DNA of 46,671 nt from Chara braunii (lineage: Eukaryota > Streptophyta > Charophyceae > Charales > Characeae), in NCBI GenBank assembly GCA_003427395.1, contig BFEA01000160.1:1912485-1959155 (forward strand). Reading direction: 5' to 3'. Shown here piece by piece: positions 20,420-31,816 of this stretch; positions within the stretch are counted from its first letter, which is position 1; each line of letters starts with the position of its first letter. Position numbers and translations under genes: made by a program. The notes beneath the pieces are model-generated. The model saw only the letters and a list, made by a program, of their open reading frames with translations, made no database searches and was not told the DNA's origin.

Positions 20420-21480
20420 TATATATCTTGTCTAGTGAGACGCCATCCCTTTGTTTTTTTCTTTTTCTAATTCATGCAAGAAATCATGCTCAATAATAGG
20501 GATATAAAAGTAACCTTAGCCATCCTGTCATACCCAATCACGACGACTAAGGTTACGTTGAGATCCCCTGACCCAGGGGCCTCCACTGCTAGTGATGTAG
20601 AGGGCATTGCAAGGTGACATAATGTCAGGCAGTCTTGGGTATGCCCGGGGGGCGGCGCAGCGCTACCGGGGGCGCTGTGCCGCCGGGTTGGTCCAGCGAA
20701 GATTCCTCCGATGACACAGCCTTGGCGAGTTCGTGTGGCGGATGGAGACATTGGTGATGGTGCTGCGAAGAGGAGCTTTAGCGATGACGTCATACGAGGG
20801 TTTGTGGGTGTAGACTATTCTTCCGCCTTCCTTCAATTGCACTGTCTAAGGGTTTGAATCTTCTGTGGTTGCTCGTCGACGGGTCCGACGAGGCGCTACC
20901 ACACCATCCATTAGCCTGTTAGGTTGTGGATGGCCAGTTATGCTTTCGTTGCTAGCATCGAGATTATAGTCGGCAGTTGCGGCCGTCATCGCTAGCATGT
21001 GGAGGGAGGCTGGATGTTTCTCTTCCGAAGGTGGTTGGGGTTAGGTTTGAGGGTGTTTTGGGGGGGAGGCGGAGGATGCTTTGTGAGGAATTCTCTACTG
21101 GCAGACGTGAGTTGCAGGGCTTCTTTGATTGCATTCATCTTGGTCATCTGAGTCTTGGTCTCAAAATCAATCCAAAATTTTCGTGATGATTTCTTTTCTT
21201 ATGAGGGCAGGGGAGGGTGCTGATGGAGAAGGAAGCTGGAAATAAGGAAGATCTGCGAGACTGCGACGGGATTTGTCAGCTACAAGCGGCATGCAAGCGT
21301 CAGGCAGTGTTGATGAAGGATTTAACGCAGATAGATTAATCGCGCCAGGCGGAGACGTGCGGAGGGTGTAATATTTTTGTCTGCTTTGATAAGGGCATAT
21401 TCTCGCTGCATGTGCACGTTTTGCCCTGCCCTATAACCGGATTCTCCTTCTTCGTTTTGACTTTGCATAACGATGATCGA
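20420..21480. other. Spacer without a supported gene
   Basis: GTAACCTTAG at about 20508 is inverted at about 20543, and the same block with CATCCTGTCATAC recurs at 23376, suggesting an old repeat. Frames here are short and not convincing. Confidence 0.3.
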
Positions 21481-23300
21481 TCTTGATTCTTTAGATTAGT
21501 TTTTTGGATTTGGTTTCCAAGATTCGTTTTTAGGATTTCTTCTTCATTGCATATTCGGTTCCGATTCCGTTCTTGTTTTTCCAAATAAAGATCTGGAAAC
21601 TTTTTTCTGAGTAAGATTCCTAACCTGGAATTCGCAAATCAGAGTTTCGCTCTGATTCCAATGAATGATCACCAAGTCTGATTACCATAGGCTTCTCAAA
21701 GTGAGCTTGATGTCTGATAGATATTCAAATTTGATCCAATTTTTAAATTCTCTATAGTAGTATGCTCAAGTTTGCTCTCTTCTATTTTGAATTCGGTATT
21801 TGATTTGACTTTTGATTTGATACTTGATTCGGTATGTTTTAGGAATTTTAAAAATAGGTCATAATTGAGTCTCTGGCTGTGATATCGTAGGATTTGGGTT
21901 CATAGGTGCCGATTGAACTCTCTTCTCTAGGGTTGGAGCCCCTTCCTGCGAGGGTTATGCAAGGTGGGAGGTGTGATCCTTGAGAGGGTAGGGGCAGTTT
22001 GTGGGTTTGTTCTCTTTTGGGCCAGGCTGATTTAGGTTGGATCAGCTAAGGCGGTTGGGAGAGAGGACAAAGGGACGATACTGAATTCAGCAAGGTGAGC
22101 GGTTGAGAGGTGTTTCACCTGGAGGGGTGGGACACGAGGGAAGGGTGATATTCTGCTCTGCGGGGGCATACTCTAGGGGGTATTGTATGCTGCTGAGGGG
22201 GCAGGAGTGATTTAGCGGGCTGCTCTGAGCTGGGGCTGGAAGGTGAGGGGGCACCTTCCAGTGGAGGCAGTGAAAGGGAAGGAGGTCATTTTTTAGGGGG
22301 AGGAGAAAACCGATCGGTTTCTTGTGATGCCTTTTTACATCCAGCAGAGACGTGAATATGAGTGGACCGTGTTTACTCTCATTAGAAGAACTAAATCTGT
22401 TCTCAGACATTTTCTCAGCCGAAGCCGGGTAATGGCCCCGGTATCTCAAAAAAGAGTTTGAGGTGAGTAGAGGGTGGGATATCACGCGTCCTACTAGTGA
22501 GAGGGCTAGCTGGTAGGATGGGAATAGGGTACAGCAGCAGCGGAGATGGTGGCTCTGCCGCAGTAAGTCTTGCCGGAGTGAGGTAAAGAGGATTGATGGG
22601 GGGGTTGAGTCGGTTTTCTGAAGTATGCTGAAGTCTGACGTAGTAACTTGCTAAGTAACTCAAATCTTTCTTAGCCAAAGCCGGGTAATGGCCCCAGTAT
22701 CTCAAATTTTCATGAGATTGGGGTGAGTGGGGGAGGAGATGGTGGGATATTATGTGTCCTACCAGCGAGGGGGCTTGCTGGTAGGATGGGAATAGGGTAC
22801 AGCAGCAGCGGAGATGGTGGCTCTGCTGCAGTAAGTCTTGCCGGAGTGGGGATAGGGGATGGACTGGGGGTGTCTGAGTTTTTTCCTGAATCGTGCACGT
22901 CTTGCTTTTTCTTTCAAAGAGGTGAGGGGGACAAGTAGATGGTTGGATAACAAGCGTCCTACTAGTAAAGGGGCTAGCTCGTAGGACGGAAATAGGGCAC
23001 AGCAGTAGTGGAGATGGTGGCTCTGCTGCAGTAAGTCTTGCCGGAGTGTGGTAAAGAGGATTGATGGGGGGGTTTGAGTCGGTTTTCTGAATTTCTCTGA
23101 AGTCTGACGTAGTAACTTGTTAAGTAACTCAATTTTTTCTTAGCCAAAGCTGGGTAATGGGCCCAGTATCTCAATTTTCATGTTACATATTCTCAGTTGT
23201 ATTTCAAAGGGACGTTGAGCCCGGTTCTCAGCAGGTGATGCTTCCCACGAATAGATTGGAGCTTTTGTCCCAAAAAAAAAAAAAGAAAAAAAAAAGAGGG
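21480..23300 (+). mobile_element. Second 150-bp-unit retroelement with LINE-like tail
   Basis: A T-rich front (21480-21900) is followed by three units near 22468, 22733 and 22938 with the landmarks GGGTACAGCAGCAG and GTAAGTCTTGCCGGAGT. Inter-unit blocks (AAAGCCGGGTAATGGCCCC) follow. The end at 23215-23292 has the tail GAGCCCGGTTCTCAGCAGGTG, then CCACGAATAGATTGGAGC and oligo(A). The order matches the element at 4.2-7.3 kb. It has no coding capacity, and its tail matches the LINE 3' end on the minus strand at 26.4 kb. Confidence 0.7.
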
Positions 23301-23806
23301 CATGTGCAAGTATGCACGACACTACTTCGCAGATATTGTCACAACCAGATTGTCTTCTTGTTGTACCCGATCTGAATGTAACCTTAGTCATCCTGTCATA
23401 CGATGTATTTCACTTAGCCATCAGATTTAACCACACCCTCCCTTTTGCTCCACTCCCCCTGTTAGTTCATTTCACAAGGAGAAAAAACACGACAAAAAAA
23501 AAGGGTCCCTTCCAGTTCATTCCCCTTGGCCAGCAAGCCGCTGAACCCCGAGCTCTGTTTCTTTTATTTTTTTTCGAATCAGCGAAAGCTCACATACCAG
23601 ACTATTATTTCGTGGAATTTTCGAGGATTCATCAGAAACATAGACCTCGATCGACATTCTACATCGCGACAGCCAGCATCCCACACCTCTCGCCTCCGAG
23701 GGGGCTGAGCTCCCCCCACGACGTCGAGAGCGAGGTAGAAAGTCCGCCGAAGCACGCAAAGGGACAGCCAGACCCGTCCAAGAGGGGACAGCGAAGGGGT
23801 AGAAGC

Positions 23807-23828
23807 CGAGCGAGCGAGCGAGCGAGCG

Positions 23829-23902
<74 letters not shown>
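23807..23902. repeat. (GAGC)n then (GA)n microsatellite
   Basis: GAGC tetramers (about 23807-23830) pass into a pure AG tract. The Arg/Glu-rich ORF spanning it is an artefact. Confidence 0.95.
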
Positions 23903-23904
<2 letters not shown>

Positions 23905-23973
23905 TTCCTATTTCCTACTCTGGGCCAGGCCCAACTCCTAGCGTGACATTTTTTTTTTTGGCTCCCGCTTCCA

Positions 23974-24312
23974 TTGTCCAGGTCTGTGCCAAATAAAAGA
24001 GAAAAAGGCCAAGTCACTGATGGTGCCAGATGCAATAGGAAAGAGTCTTGGAGGTGGGGGCCGCAGGCCCACACACCGCGGGAGAAGAATGACTCTCTCC
24101 CCAGACTGGCTGACCGACTCGCTCGTGTGGTTGACTGCAGATTCGCATACGCGATTGGCGCTGCTGCCGGACGCGTGCCTGAAGGGGGTACGCGGGAAAT
24201 GCAGCAAGTTCAGCAACCTGCGTCCTCCGGTGCTGCGCCCGTGACTTATACCGTCGCCGGTGGTGGTAGTGGGTCTGGCAGGACTACCGACGTGCAGATG
24301 CATCTCAGGTGA
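23974..24312 (+). CDS. Weak candidate exon ending at a splice donor
   Basis: A 112-codon frame opens at 23974. Just before its stop it contains CATCTCAG/GTGAGTTC at 24301-24316, a near-consensus plant splice donor. The encoded C-terminus is Gly/Ser-rich, and no domain was recognised. Transcription, the true start and the next exon are unknown, and the frame may be chance. Confidence 0.15.
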   Translation: MSRSVPNKREKGQVTDGARCNRKESWRWGPQAHTPREKNDSLPRLADRLARVVDCRFAYAIGAAAGRVPEGGTREMQQVQQPASSGAAPVTYTVAGGGSGSGRTTDVQMHLR

Positions 24313-24319
24313 GTTCCCA

Positions 24320-25640
24320 GACCCTGATCCCGCTGTGTCCCTTGGCACCCATACTGGGAAGTGCCTGGTCCCTGTGCCCTGCTCCTTCGAAGATGAATGC
24401 TCCCAGTCGAGGTCCACCGATCCTATCAACGAATGAAACGCGAGCAGATAGGGAAACTGTGTTTGTCGTAGATGGCCGAAATCCGTGGTTGCGAAACAAG
24501 GCAGGTGGACCAACCGTCCGTGACTGAACCGCCAACCAAAGTGACCCGGTAACTCTCCGTTGAGCTGAAGGTGACCTTAGACAAACGGACCCAACCGTGA
24601 GGGTTGTTGTAGGACGAATGCTTGGCTTGCGCCCAGATGGGCCAGATCCTCGTCGGTGTTTTGTATTTGGGGGAGAGTAAATGAAAAACAATAATAACAC
24701 AAGGCAGAGACATGGTCATTACAGAGTCACATGCTCATAAACACCCAACTGAGAGGCCGCGCCGCCGATTTCTGTCCTTACCTATTTTGTGGGCATCCCA
24801 AGGGCTGACCGAATATGCCCGGCATTACGGGCCAATTCCACCACCGAAGGGCCTCGCCACATTGCCGGTACGGTGCCACTAGCAGGGGGAGAGTAATGGC
24901 ACCATTCTACCCGAGGGACGAGAACATACGCATCAAAACTGCACTGCGATGCATTTTGCGATGACTCGGGAACGCACACAGCTCTTACCAACGAACTCAC
25001 CTATCTTTTTTTTTTTTTTTTTTTTTTTTTGGTACTCACCGATCTCTGGTTTTGGCTATAATATATATATTAAATAACTTCTGCGACTGACCTGTGGCAT
25101 ATCTATCGAACTCAACAGGGACAGAGGGTTAACGGGCCGCCAACAGTTCGGTGTTGTTGCTGTGCTCCAACACAGGCAACACATGACGACTCTTCCGTGA
25201 AGTTTCAACGAAAATTCAATGCAAATTCAACGCAAATTGGGTCCCCGGTCAACCACAAGGGATGCTGCGCCATGCCTCACGGCATACTCACACCAGGACT
25301 TTCCTGGACGTATCCGACCACAATGACGACCAGATTCACTGGGAGAAGCCCTAGCGTGAGTTCGGTCTCGGAGTCGGATACAGTCACAACTTACTAACAA
25401 GCTAACATTAGAACACCAATGCATACTTTTTGCTTTGTTTCCTTTTTACTCTTTTTTTTGCTGGTTCATTCTGACTTAGGGGCACAGGTAGAAAGACAGT
25501 TCCTCTCCCCCCCCCCCCCCCCCCCCGAAAAAAAAAAAACAAAAAGCGAGACAAGGGGAGAGGGGGAGTGAGAAAAGAAAAGCCCAAGGGGAATACTCCC
25601 AGAACGTTCTGCGGTGTTAGACGGGATGGAATCGTAACAC
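24320..25640. other. Spacer with homopolymers
   Basis: There is a T run at about 25007-25030 and a C run followed by an A run at 25507-25538. A short inverted pair of ACTCACACCAGGACTTTC-type sequence (25290-25365) resembles one at 34.8 kb and may be a small TIR relic. No gene is supported. Confidence 0.3.
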
Positions 25641-25661
25641 AGGATTTGAACGCTTAACCTG

Positions 25662-25827
25662 GGGCCAAGTCCCACTAGCAGCGTTGAGCTCTACCTCAAC
25701 GCCTGAATCTGGACGCTTTTGCAGAGATGTGCAGAAATGGTGTTGAGTTTCCTGAACTGCACTTCTCCACAAACACGTCCAGATTCAGGCGTTGAGGTAG
25801 CTCAACGCCGCTAGTGGGACTTGGCCC
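25662..25827. mobile_element. 166-bp foldback MITE
   Basis: The ends GGGCCAAGTCCCACTAGC (25662) and its complement (to 25827) are part of inverted arms of about 60 bases with an internal shift. CTG flanks both sides (25659-25661 and 25828-25830). It belongs to the same family as the eroded copies at 15.4 kb, and its core AATCTGGAC...AGATGTGCAGAA is shared with the large foldback at 14.3-15.1 kb. Confidence 0.85.
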
Positions 25828-25930
25828 CTGGGAATCAAAATTGCTTGGGGGGTGTACCATTCAGAAACCAAGTAGGGAATGAGCATGCATTATCTTTTTT
25901 TTTTTTTTTAATTAAAATGCCCATGTGCAT

Positions 25931-26185
25931 CATCCTGTTCAGCTAATGAGGGTATAGTTGGGGTCAGGGGTCCCACTGGTACTATGTGTGTGAGGTGAAA
26001 ACATGAACCTGATCATAAACACGGTCATGTTCATGCTCTTTTAGAAATGAGAATGTGAACATATCCTGTTCAGTAAAGGACAGTATAGTTGGGGTCAGGC
26101 CCCCACTGGTACTATGTTTGTGATTTGAACACATGAACCTGATCACAATCATGGTCATGTTCATGCCCTTTTTGCATGAACATAC
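25931..26185. repeat. 131-bp tandem duplication
   Basis: TATAGTTGGGGTCAGG occurs at 25953 and 26084 with matching flanks. Each unit holds an inverted pair CATGAACCTGATC...GGTCATGTTCATG. Confidence 0.85.
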
Positions 26186-26378
26186 CACCAGTGGGGAGTG
26201 GCTGTCATGCTTCCATTGCCATTTCCAGATATCCACGGACGGCACTGCCAATAAGAAAAGATAATAATTGGGCACATCCCTCAAATCTCTTGTAATTTTA
26301 TATTATTACTATTTATTAGTGTCAGTGTGTCACCAAAAAAAAAAAAAAAACGGTAGCCTTATTACTTCTATCTTCTTC

Positions 26379-26742
26379 TTTTTTTTTTCTTTTCTTTTTT
26401 TTCCCAAAAAACAACCCGAGGTAATGCTAGTGGTGCTGGTAAGAGCAGGCATCACTAGCACTCTCGGGGTGGCTCCATCTATTGGTGGGGAGCATCACCT
26501 GCCGGGAACCGGGCCCGGCGTCCCTTCGTTCATACAAAATGGGTTGCATGGTTGTCTTTATCGTCCACTGTACTGCTTATCTGATGAGGCTGACTCTGTA
26601 TAACCCCTGAATTAGAGATGAATCCCTTCTTACTTAAAAACCCAGCCCCACAGTCACCTGCTTCCAGTCCTATATAACACTGTTGTTTACTGCAGGTTAA
26701 CTACTCCTGTCACTGATTGATTTTCATATCATAACTACCCCA
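26379..26742 (-). other. LINE 3' UTR with conserved tail
   Basis: On the minus strand the UTR ends with GGGCCCGGTTCCCGGCAGGTG, then CCCCACCAATAGATGGAGCC. A possible hairpin, TGCTAGTG...CACTAGCA, follows, and then an A-rich tail. The first block is shared with the ends of the elements at 6.2, 7.2 and 23.2 kb, and all of it is shared with the short copy at 33.5 kb. Confidence 0.8.
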
Positions 26743-27987
26743 CTATGCTTTATCCTTTAGGTACTGTATATCCCTGATTGGTCTATACCCAGCAGTAGCA
26801 AAAGTTTTTAACATTGATTGTCCTTCGTCCGGCTTCCCAGTGTTGTATGGTTCTCTATACTGTCGTTGCTTTTTGGGCAGAATGAGGGCCTTCTTCTCAA
26901 CAGTATTCCCAAATTGTGTATCTCCCTCAGCATCCCTCCATATGGTCCATTCACATCGGAGTCGATAGTCACCGATTTTCTTGCATTGTCGCCATTCACG
27001 TTCAGTCATGTTCTGTGGTCCCCACCTTGGCCCCTGTACCAGGGGGGAGCACATATTCGTTTGACTGAGAGTGTGAAGATGCTGTGAGAATGTTGACGCC
27101 GTTGTCCTCCCATTAGATGTTCGCAGCAGTGGCAGGCGCATTAGTGGTCCCGGCTGGCCATGGTCAGGGATGGGTGGATGGGTGGATGGGATTGGTAGGG
27201 GAGAATATGGGGGGGATGGTGTGGGGGACGTCACCCCGATTGGGAGTGGAGGGGGTTGTGGTGGGGTGGTAGGCGGAGGCCCTGTCGGAATGGATGGGGG
27301 GGGGGGGGGGGGGGGGGGCTGGGGGGACGGCGGGGGGGGGGGGTGTGCAGGTGGCGTTTCTGGCGGATGCTGCGACGGCAGGCGAGGGGAGGCAGGTGAG
27401 GAGGGAGAAGGAGGGGGAGAGGGTGCAACATTCTGCCCCTGGGACGGCAGGCAAGGGGAGCCGGGTGAGGAGGGAGAAGGAGGGGGAGAGGGTGCAACAT
27501 TCTGCACCTGGGAAGGTTGGCCATCAGTCGGAATGAGGACTGTCAGCGCCGTGGTCTGTTGTCCCGGTAGCGAGGTGTGGAAACATTCCATTTGCCTACA
27601 GGTCCACTTGTTATCCTTTGCCGCCCAGTTCTTCCACTGTATTTTTCCATTGTCGTGGACGTCTGCTAATCTGCAATGGGGGTCTAGCCATTGGTCTCTG
27701 AATGATTTGATGGCCTGTTCTCTCACCTTTTGGTCGGCCATGTTGGCCAAATCCTTGGTAAGTTTTTGGTTGGCTTTCAGGATGTTTGCCCTTATCACTT
27801 CCACTAGTTCTACTTTTGCCTGGTGGAATGTGAAGGCAGTATCTTTCCTTTCTGCTGAGCACCTCATCCTCCATATCACCATGAGTACGGCCAGTCTCAT
27901 GTGGTTGAAGAGTTTACGTTGGAACTGTGTCCACTGTCCATGTTGATGGGACCGATTTCTGTCGTCCCAGCAGAATGAGCCCGACAT
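26743..27987 (-). CDS. Open 414-codon proline-rich LINE tail
   Basis: This frame first continues the LINE (residues about 28-160, helical and Lys/Gln/Ala-rich). A Pro-rich region at residues about 165-290 includes two near-identical repeats of QNVAPSPPPSPSSP and a C20 run on the coding strand. It ends with a separate domain of about 95 residues (from REWRQCKKIGDYRLRCEW to the stop) that I do not recognise. It is the longest intact frame in the window that is not simple repeat. Usual plant LINEs end soon after zf-RVT, so this extension is odd. Whether it is translated alone is unknown. Confidence 0.5.
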   Translation of the reverse strand: MSGSFCWDDRNRSHQHGQWTQFQRKLFNHMRLAVLMVIWRMRCSAERKDTAFTFHQAKVELVEVIRANILKANQKLTKDLANMADQKVREQAIKSFRDQWLDPHCRLADVHDNGKIQWKNWAAKDNKWTCRQMECFHTSLPGQQTTALTVLIPTDGQPSQVQNVAPSPPPSPSSPGSPCLPSQGQNVAPSPPPSPSSPASPRLPSQHPPETPPAHPPPPPSPQPPPPPPPPSIPTGPPPTTPPQPPPLPIGVTSPTPSPPYSPLPIPSTHPPIPDHGQPGPLMRLPLLRTSNGRTTASTFSQHLHTLSQTNMCSPLVQGPRWGPQNMTEREWRQCKKIGDYRLRCEWTIWRDAEGDTQFGNTVEKKALILPKKQRQYREPYNTGKPDEGQSMLKTFATAGYRPIRDIQYLKDKA

Positions 27988-28648
27988 CCCAGTGGAATAC
28001 TGTGCCTGTCAGAGCGTGCCATAGGGCATCCCACCATTGCCACACACGTTTGGCCATTGGGCATGCTAGCAAGCAGTGCTCCAGATCTGCCCGACTGCGT
28101 TGTGCATTGTCTCCGCAGTGGGCGCAAATGGGGGACAGTACTCCTGCTTGTTCCAAGGAGGAGCGAGAGGTTACCCATTCTGGGGTTGGGAGGCAGCGGT
28201 GCAGGATTTGCCACTGGAGGGCCCTGTGGGATGTGGGCATGATGTGTGCATATGTTTCCCAGGGGATGCGATGCAGGGCAGAGTCATTCACCGGGGAGTC
28301 TCTTTTCCATCGATTCTGCAGTATTGGTGTGGAGATTTGAAGGGGATGAGTTTGCTTGTACCCATCTTTTACTGTATATTGCCAAATTGGAACGGGTTTG
28401 CGGCCGCTCCATTCCCACTCCTCCGGATCAAAGGGAAGGGCACAAACCGGGGAGGCCATTTCGTAGGCAAAGTAGCCCATGTCGTCTGATCCCACCACCC
28501 TAACTCTCGTGAGTTCTTCCACCGGTTTCGTGCAGTTGCGGTCTAGGTCTTTTTTTAGTGTTGTCCACCTTGCCCCTGGCACATCTGGTTGGAAGGCTTG
28601 CAGTTGTGCTTTATCGTTGGTTATATGGCTTATTCTGTAGATTGACAT
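27914..28648 (-). pseudogene. LINE C-terminal region with zf-RVT finger
   Basis: The 244-codon frame includes CAHCGDNAQRSRADLEHCLL followed by ACPMAKRVW. This is the Cys/His pattern of the zf-RVT domain found near the C-terminus of plant LINE ORF2 proteins. A frameshift near 27900-27990 leads into the next frame, where VLMVIWRMR-type sequence continues as in other plant LINEs. Confidence 0.85.
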
Positions 28649-28726
28649 AGGGATGGGATTGTTGCTGTTATGCGTGACCCAATCAAGACTACGGCAGATC
28701 GGACCGTCTTGAAGGGTGTCAATCCA

Positions 28727-29338
28727 CTAAGGCGGCACTGCTGCTTGTAATTTTTGTAGTTTGAGCATGCTGTGCTTGATGTTCTTGAGGTTGTGCCTTA
28801 GCTGTTGATGGGACTTCCATGCTCCCCGTTGGCTGTCCCAAAGATCTCCCACCACATATATGTCGTTCTTCACCCATGTGAGCCAGTGTGAATCAGTTTT
28901 TAGGGAGAAGGGTTTATCTGATTCATCACGCACTTGAGGGATTCCGAGGCTGCCTCCATATCTCGTGCCACCTAAGGGGGGGGTCTTTCTTTGTTGGTCC
29001 CATCAGTCTCCATAAGTGTATTATAGAGGTCCAGAGGGGGTCATGTTTGATATCCCATCTAACCTTATTTCTGGTCGATCCGTCCCTCCTATGGCGCGGT
29101 GGCCCCGACACTGACCACTCCGGGTTTGTTAACCATTGCAGGGGTTGGACCGGGTGGTCCTTACGGGAGAGGGGGCGAGATGCAACAATTGAATGCCCGT
29201 CAGGTGCTGCCATGGTACGTCATTGGCAAGCAGCAAGCGTATGATAACTTTGAATATGATAGCCTTAATCTCGTCCCCCGGATCCAGTATTCCCAGACCG
29301 CCCACCCTTTTTGGTTGGGTTATGTATTTCCACGCCAC
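28727..29338 (-). pseudogene. LINE thumb/connection region, broken
   Basis: Frames at 29129-29338 (AWKYITQPKRVGGLGILD, typical of LINE C-terminal regions), 28926-29213 and 28727-28933 carry successive pieces in different frames, showing at least two frameshifts. Confidence 0.75.
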
Positions 29339-29374
29339 CCTTTTAATACATTTTGTTATCTCATGATCGTTTCT

Positions 29375-30085
29375 TCATAGGTAAGCGGACAGGGCTGTGC
29401 ACAAGTGGGCTAGTTGGCCTCTCGGGATTTCCCAGAATGCCGTTTTATACCAGATTGTGGCTAGAATGACATTATTGATTGCCAACGCCCGTCCCACCAG
29501 CGATGTATGAAGGCCATCCCATTTGGCCAGCCGCGGCAGGGCAGTTTGAACCAGCATTTGACGATGATCCGAAGGGGGGCCTAGTGTTGTGAGGCGGATT
29601 CCAAGAACTTTGATTGCCTCTTCTTTTGGTTTCCAGCTAACAGGCAGGTCATCCGGGGGTTGTATTCCCTGAGGGGACATCCACCAAACCTCTGTTTTCG
29701 TCCCCCAATTGACCTTCATGTCTGTCGCCACCGTGAAGGTTCGAATAGTGTCCGTTAGTGCGTCAAGGGACTCTTTTGAGACCCTGATGAGAACCGTGAG
29801 GTCGTCGGCAAATAGAGATGTGACTGGCACTAGACGGGGTGGGAGTTCTGGGAAGTCTATGCGTTGGGTCGCGGGATTCGCTCGAATCATTGCTGCCAGT
29901 GCCTCCATCACTAGGACAAAAAGGAGAGGGGCGATCGGGTCCCCTTGCCTGACCGACCTTTGTAACGCGAACGGGGGGGACAAGTGACCATTTACCATGA
30001 TGTTTGTGGCCGCCGACCTGTGCATGGTGGATACCCATGCTCTGAATGATTCCCCGAAATTCATTTTTTGTAGGCAATAATCCAT
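29375..30085 (-). pseudogene. LINE reverse transcriptase palm with FADD
   Basis: The 236-codon frame holds RSVRQGDPIAPLLFVLVMEAL (residues 43-63) and the catalytic box LFADDLTVL (residues 91-99), whose Asp pair binds metal for DNA synthesis. The following residues match the late palm and thumb of LINEs (KVLGIRL). This block is intact, although the whole protein is not. Confidence 0.95.
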
Positions 30086-30352
30086 GAAGTCCTAGTCAAC
30101 GTGGTCATATGCTTTTTCAAAGTCAATGAAAAGGATTGTCGTTCCTTACCATGTTGGCGGGCGTACTTGATGGTTTCATTAACTAAAAACACATTATCCT
30201 GGATGTTCCTCTGTGGCATAAAGCCCGTTTGATCTTGGTAGATCAGATGGCTCATAAATGGGAGCAACCGTTTGGTAAGAGCTTTGGATACTATTTTGTA
30301 GGGGAGAGGGAGGAGTGTAATTGGGCGGTAATTCCTCACGTCCTCTTTCACT
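30061..30352 (-). pseudogene. LINE reverse transcriptase fingers
   Basis: The frame contains NYRPITLLPLPYKIVSKAL and QDQTGFMPQRNIQDNV, standard reverse transcriptase blocks. Its last part runs out of frame near 30090. Upstream in the same strand LISQGVTTLLYKKG is readable, with two stops around it. Confidence 0.9.
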
Positions 30353-30471
30353 CCTTTTTTATACAGTAGTGTAGTGACCCCTTGGCTAATAAGTCCCCCT
30401 AAAGATCACTCACTCCTCACCGCTTGAACGTAGGTCGTAATGCTGTCCTGGAAGGTATTCCAAAAAAAGAG

Positions 30472-31089
30472 TCAGAACTCTTTCGGAAAGGAATCTAAAC
30501 CTGGGGTCTTTTCATCTTCCATGTCTCTCAGAGTGTCAAGGAGATTCTCCGGCGTGAGCGGGGCTTCCAGCTGTTCTCTCTGAGATAATGACAGCATGGC
30601 AGGAAGGTGTTGCAGCATCTTACAGCGTGCTGCAGCCAGCTGTTCTGGCTCCCATTGTGCGGACTCAGATGCGTACAGTTTCTGGTAAAACTGGGCTGCA
30701 TAATCAACTATCATGTAGGCATTGGCCGCAATGGGGCGTGAGTGATCAAAAGGGTGATTCAACGATGACACCACAGTTTGTCTTGCCCTGGCTCTGGCTT
30801 TCCTGAAGAAGGATTTGGCCATCGTCCCATCTGAGTCTTGTTTTTTTATGCATGCTTGGATTCTCCATGTTTCTGCTTGGGCGTCCAGGTAGGTTTGTAT
30901 GTGATCTCTGGCTGTCTGTAATTTGTTAAAAGTTTCATCATCCAAGGGGTGGGTCTGCATTTTGGTGTCCCAATTTTCTAGTTCATTCAGTAATTTATCT
31001 ACCACCGCCTTGCGATCCCTCGCGTGGATGATGGAGAACTTTTTAACCCTGTCTCGTAGTTGCGCCAACCCTTCATTGAACCAATCCAC
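30472..31089 (-). pseudogene. LINE linker and reverse transcriptase start
   Basis: The 205 codons cover the helical region between endonuclease and polymerase and end in KTPGLDSFPKEF, the first conserved block of LINE reverse transcriptases (usually K-x-PGPDG). A stop follows directly. The next block continues in another frame, with stops, to about 30352. Confidence 0.85.
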
Positions 31090-31334
31090 GATGGAGTCCG
31101 TTGTGTCCCTCTTTGCGAACCAATAGAGCCAAAATTCATTGACCAGAGTTTTAAGTCCGGAGAGTTTTAGTAGAGACGTATTAAATTTGTAAAAGTTCGG
31201 TCCTCATTCAATTTGGGTGGTGGAAGGACAGGTCAAGGACTATCCCTCAATGGTCAAATGACTTACAGGGGCTGAGTGTCATGATGTCCACTACAGACAG
31301 TGTGCCCACCAATTCCTCTGAGATGAGGAAGAGA

Positions 31335-31682
31335 TCAATTCGTGAGTTTGATCCGCCCCCTGCTCCGTTTGATCTCACACATGTGTATGCTAATTTTTGT
31401 GGGGTGCAGCATCCGGTAGGCATCCTCGAGTTGTAAGGTAGCCATGAAACAGGATAGCATGTCCACGTCTGGTGCCCATCTGTCTCGTGGGGCCTGTTGT
31501 GAGGACCTTCTATCTAGAAGCGGGTAAGGGGTAATGTTGAAATCCCCAGCGACAATTAGGGGCAGGTCAGCAGGCAGTTGCTGGTATAGTTGATGAAGGA
31601 AGTGTGACCTTTCTAGTGGTACATTTGATGAAGGAAGTGTGACCTCTCTTTTTCTTTTTTCCCCTGATGTATATGCGAACAT
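31335..31682 (-). pseudogene. LINE endonuclease fragment
   Basis: The 115-codon frame contains LIVAGDFNITPYPLLDR. The VAGDFN motif is a conserved part of the APE-type endonuclease that nicks target DNA to prime reverse transcription. The N-terminal two thirds of the domain are absent, and the frame is lost shortly after the motif region. Confidence 0.8.
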
Positions 31683-31816
31683 CTTAAAATCTCAGAAAAA
31701 GTTCAAAAGGGGTAAACTATTGCCGCGTTCCAGTAACAAGGGGTGAAATAACCAAAAAGCCCTTGTAACAATTACTATATTGAAAAGAAAAAAAAAACAA
31801 TTACTAAATATATATG

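Larger units (their letters stand above)
26379..31690 (-). mobile_element. 5'-truncated LINE, frameshifted
   Basis: On the minus strand the domains run in order: endonuclease C-terminal part, linker, reverse transcriptase with FADD, thumb, zf-RVT, a proline-rich tail, a 3' UTR and a T run on the plus strand (26379-26402) that is the poly(A). Most of the endonuclease and all of ORF1 are missing beyond about 31690. Several frameshifts and stops show it is dead, although the last 414 codons are open. It is a plant L1-like LINE by domain order. Its 3' tail is shared with other elements in the window. Confidence 0.9.

Noticed and set aside
22087-23174. Minus-strand Pro/Ser/Leu frames repeated several times
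   Set aside because: They are antisense readings of the 150-bp repeat units and change with each unit's indels.
27170-27946. Gly-rich plus-strand frame of 258 codons
   Set aside because: It is the antisense shadow of the proline-rich LINE tail.
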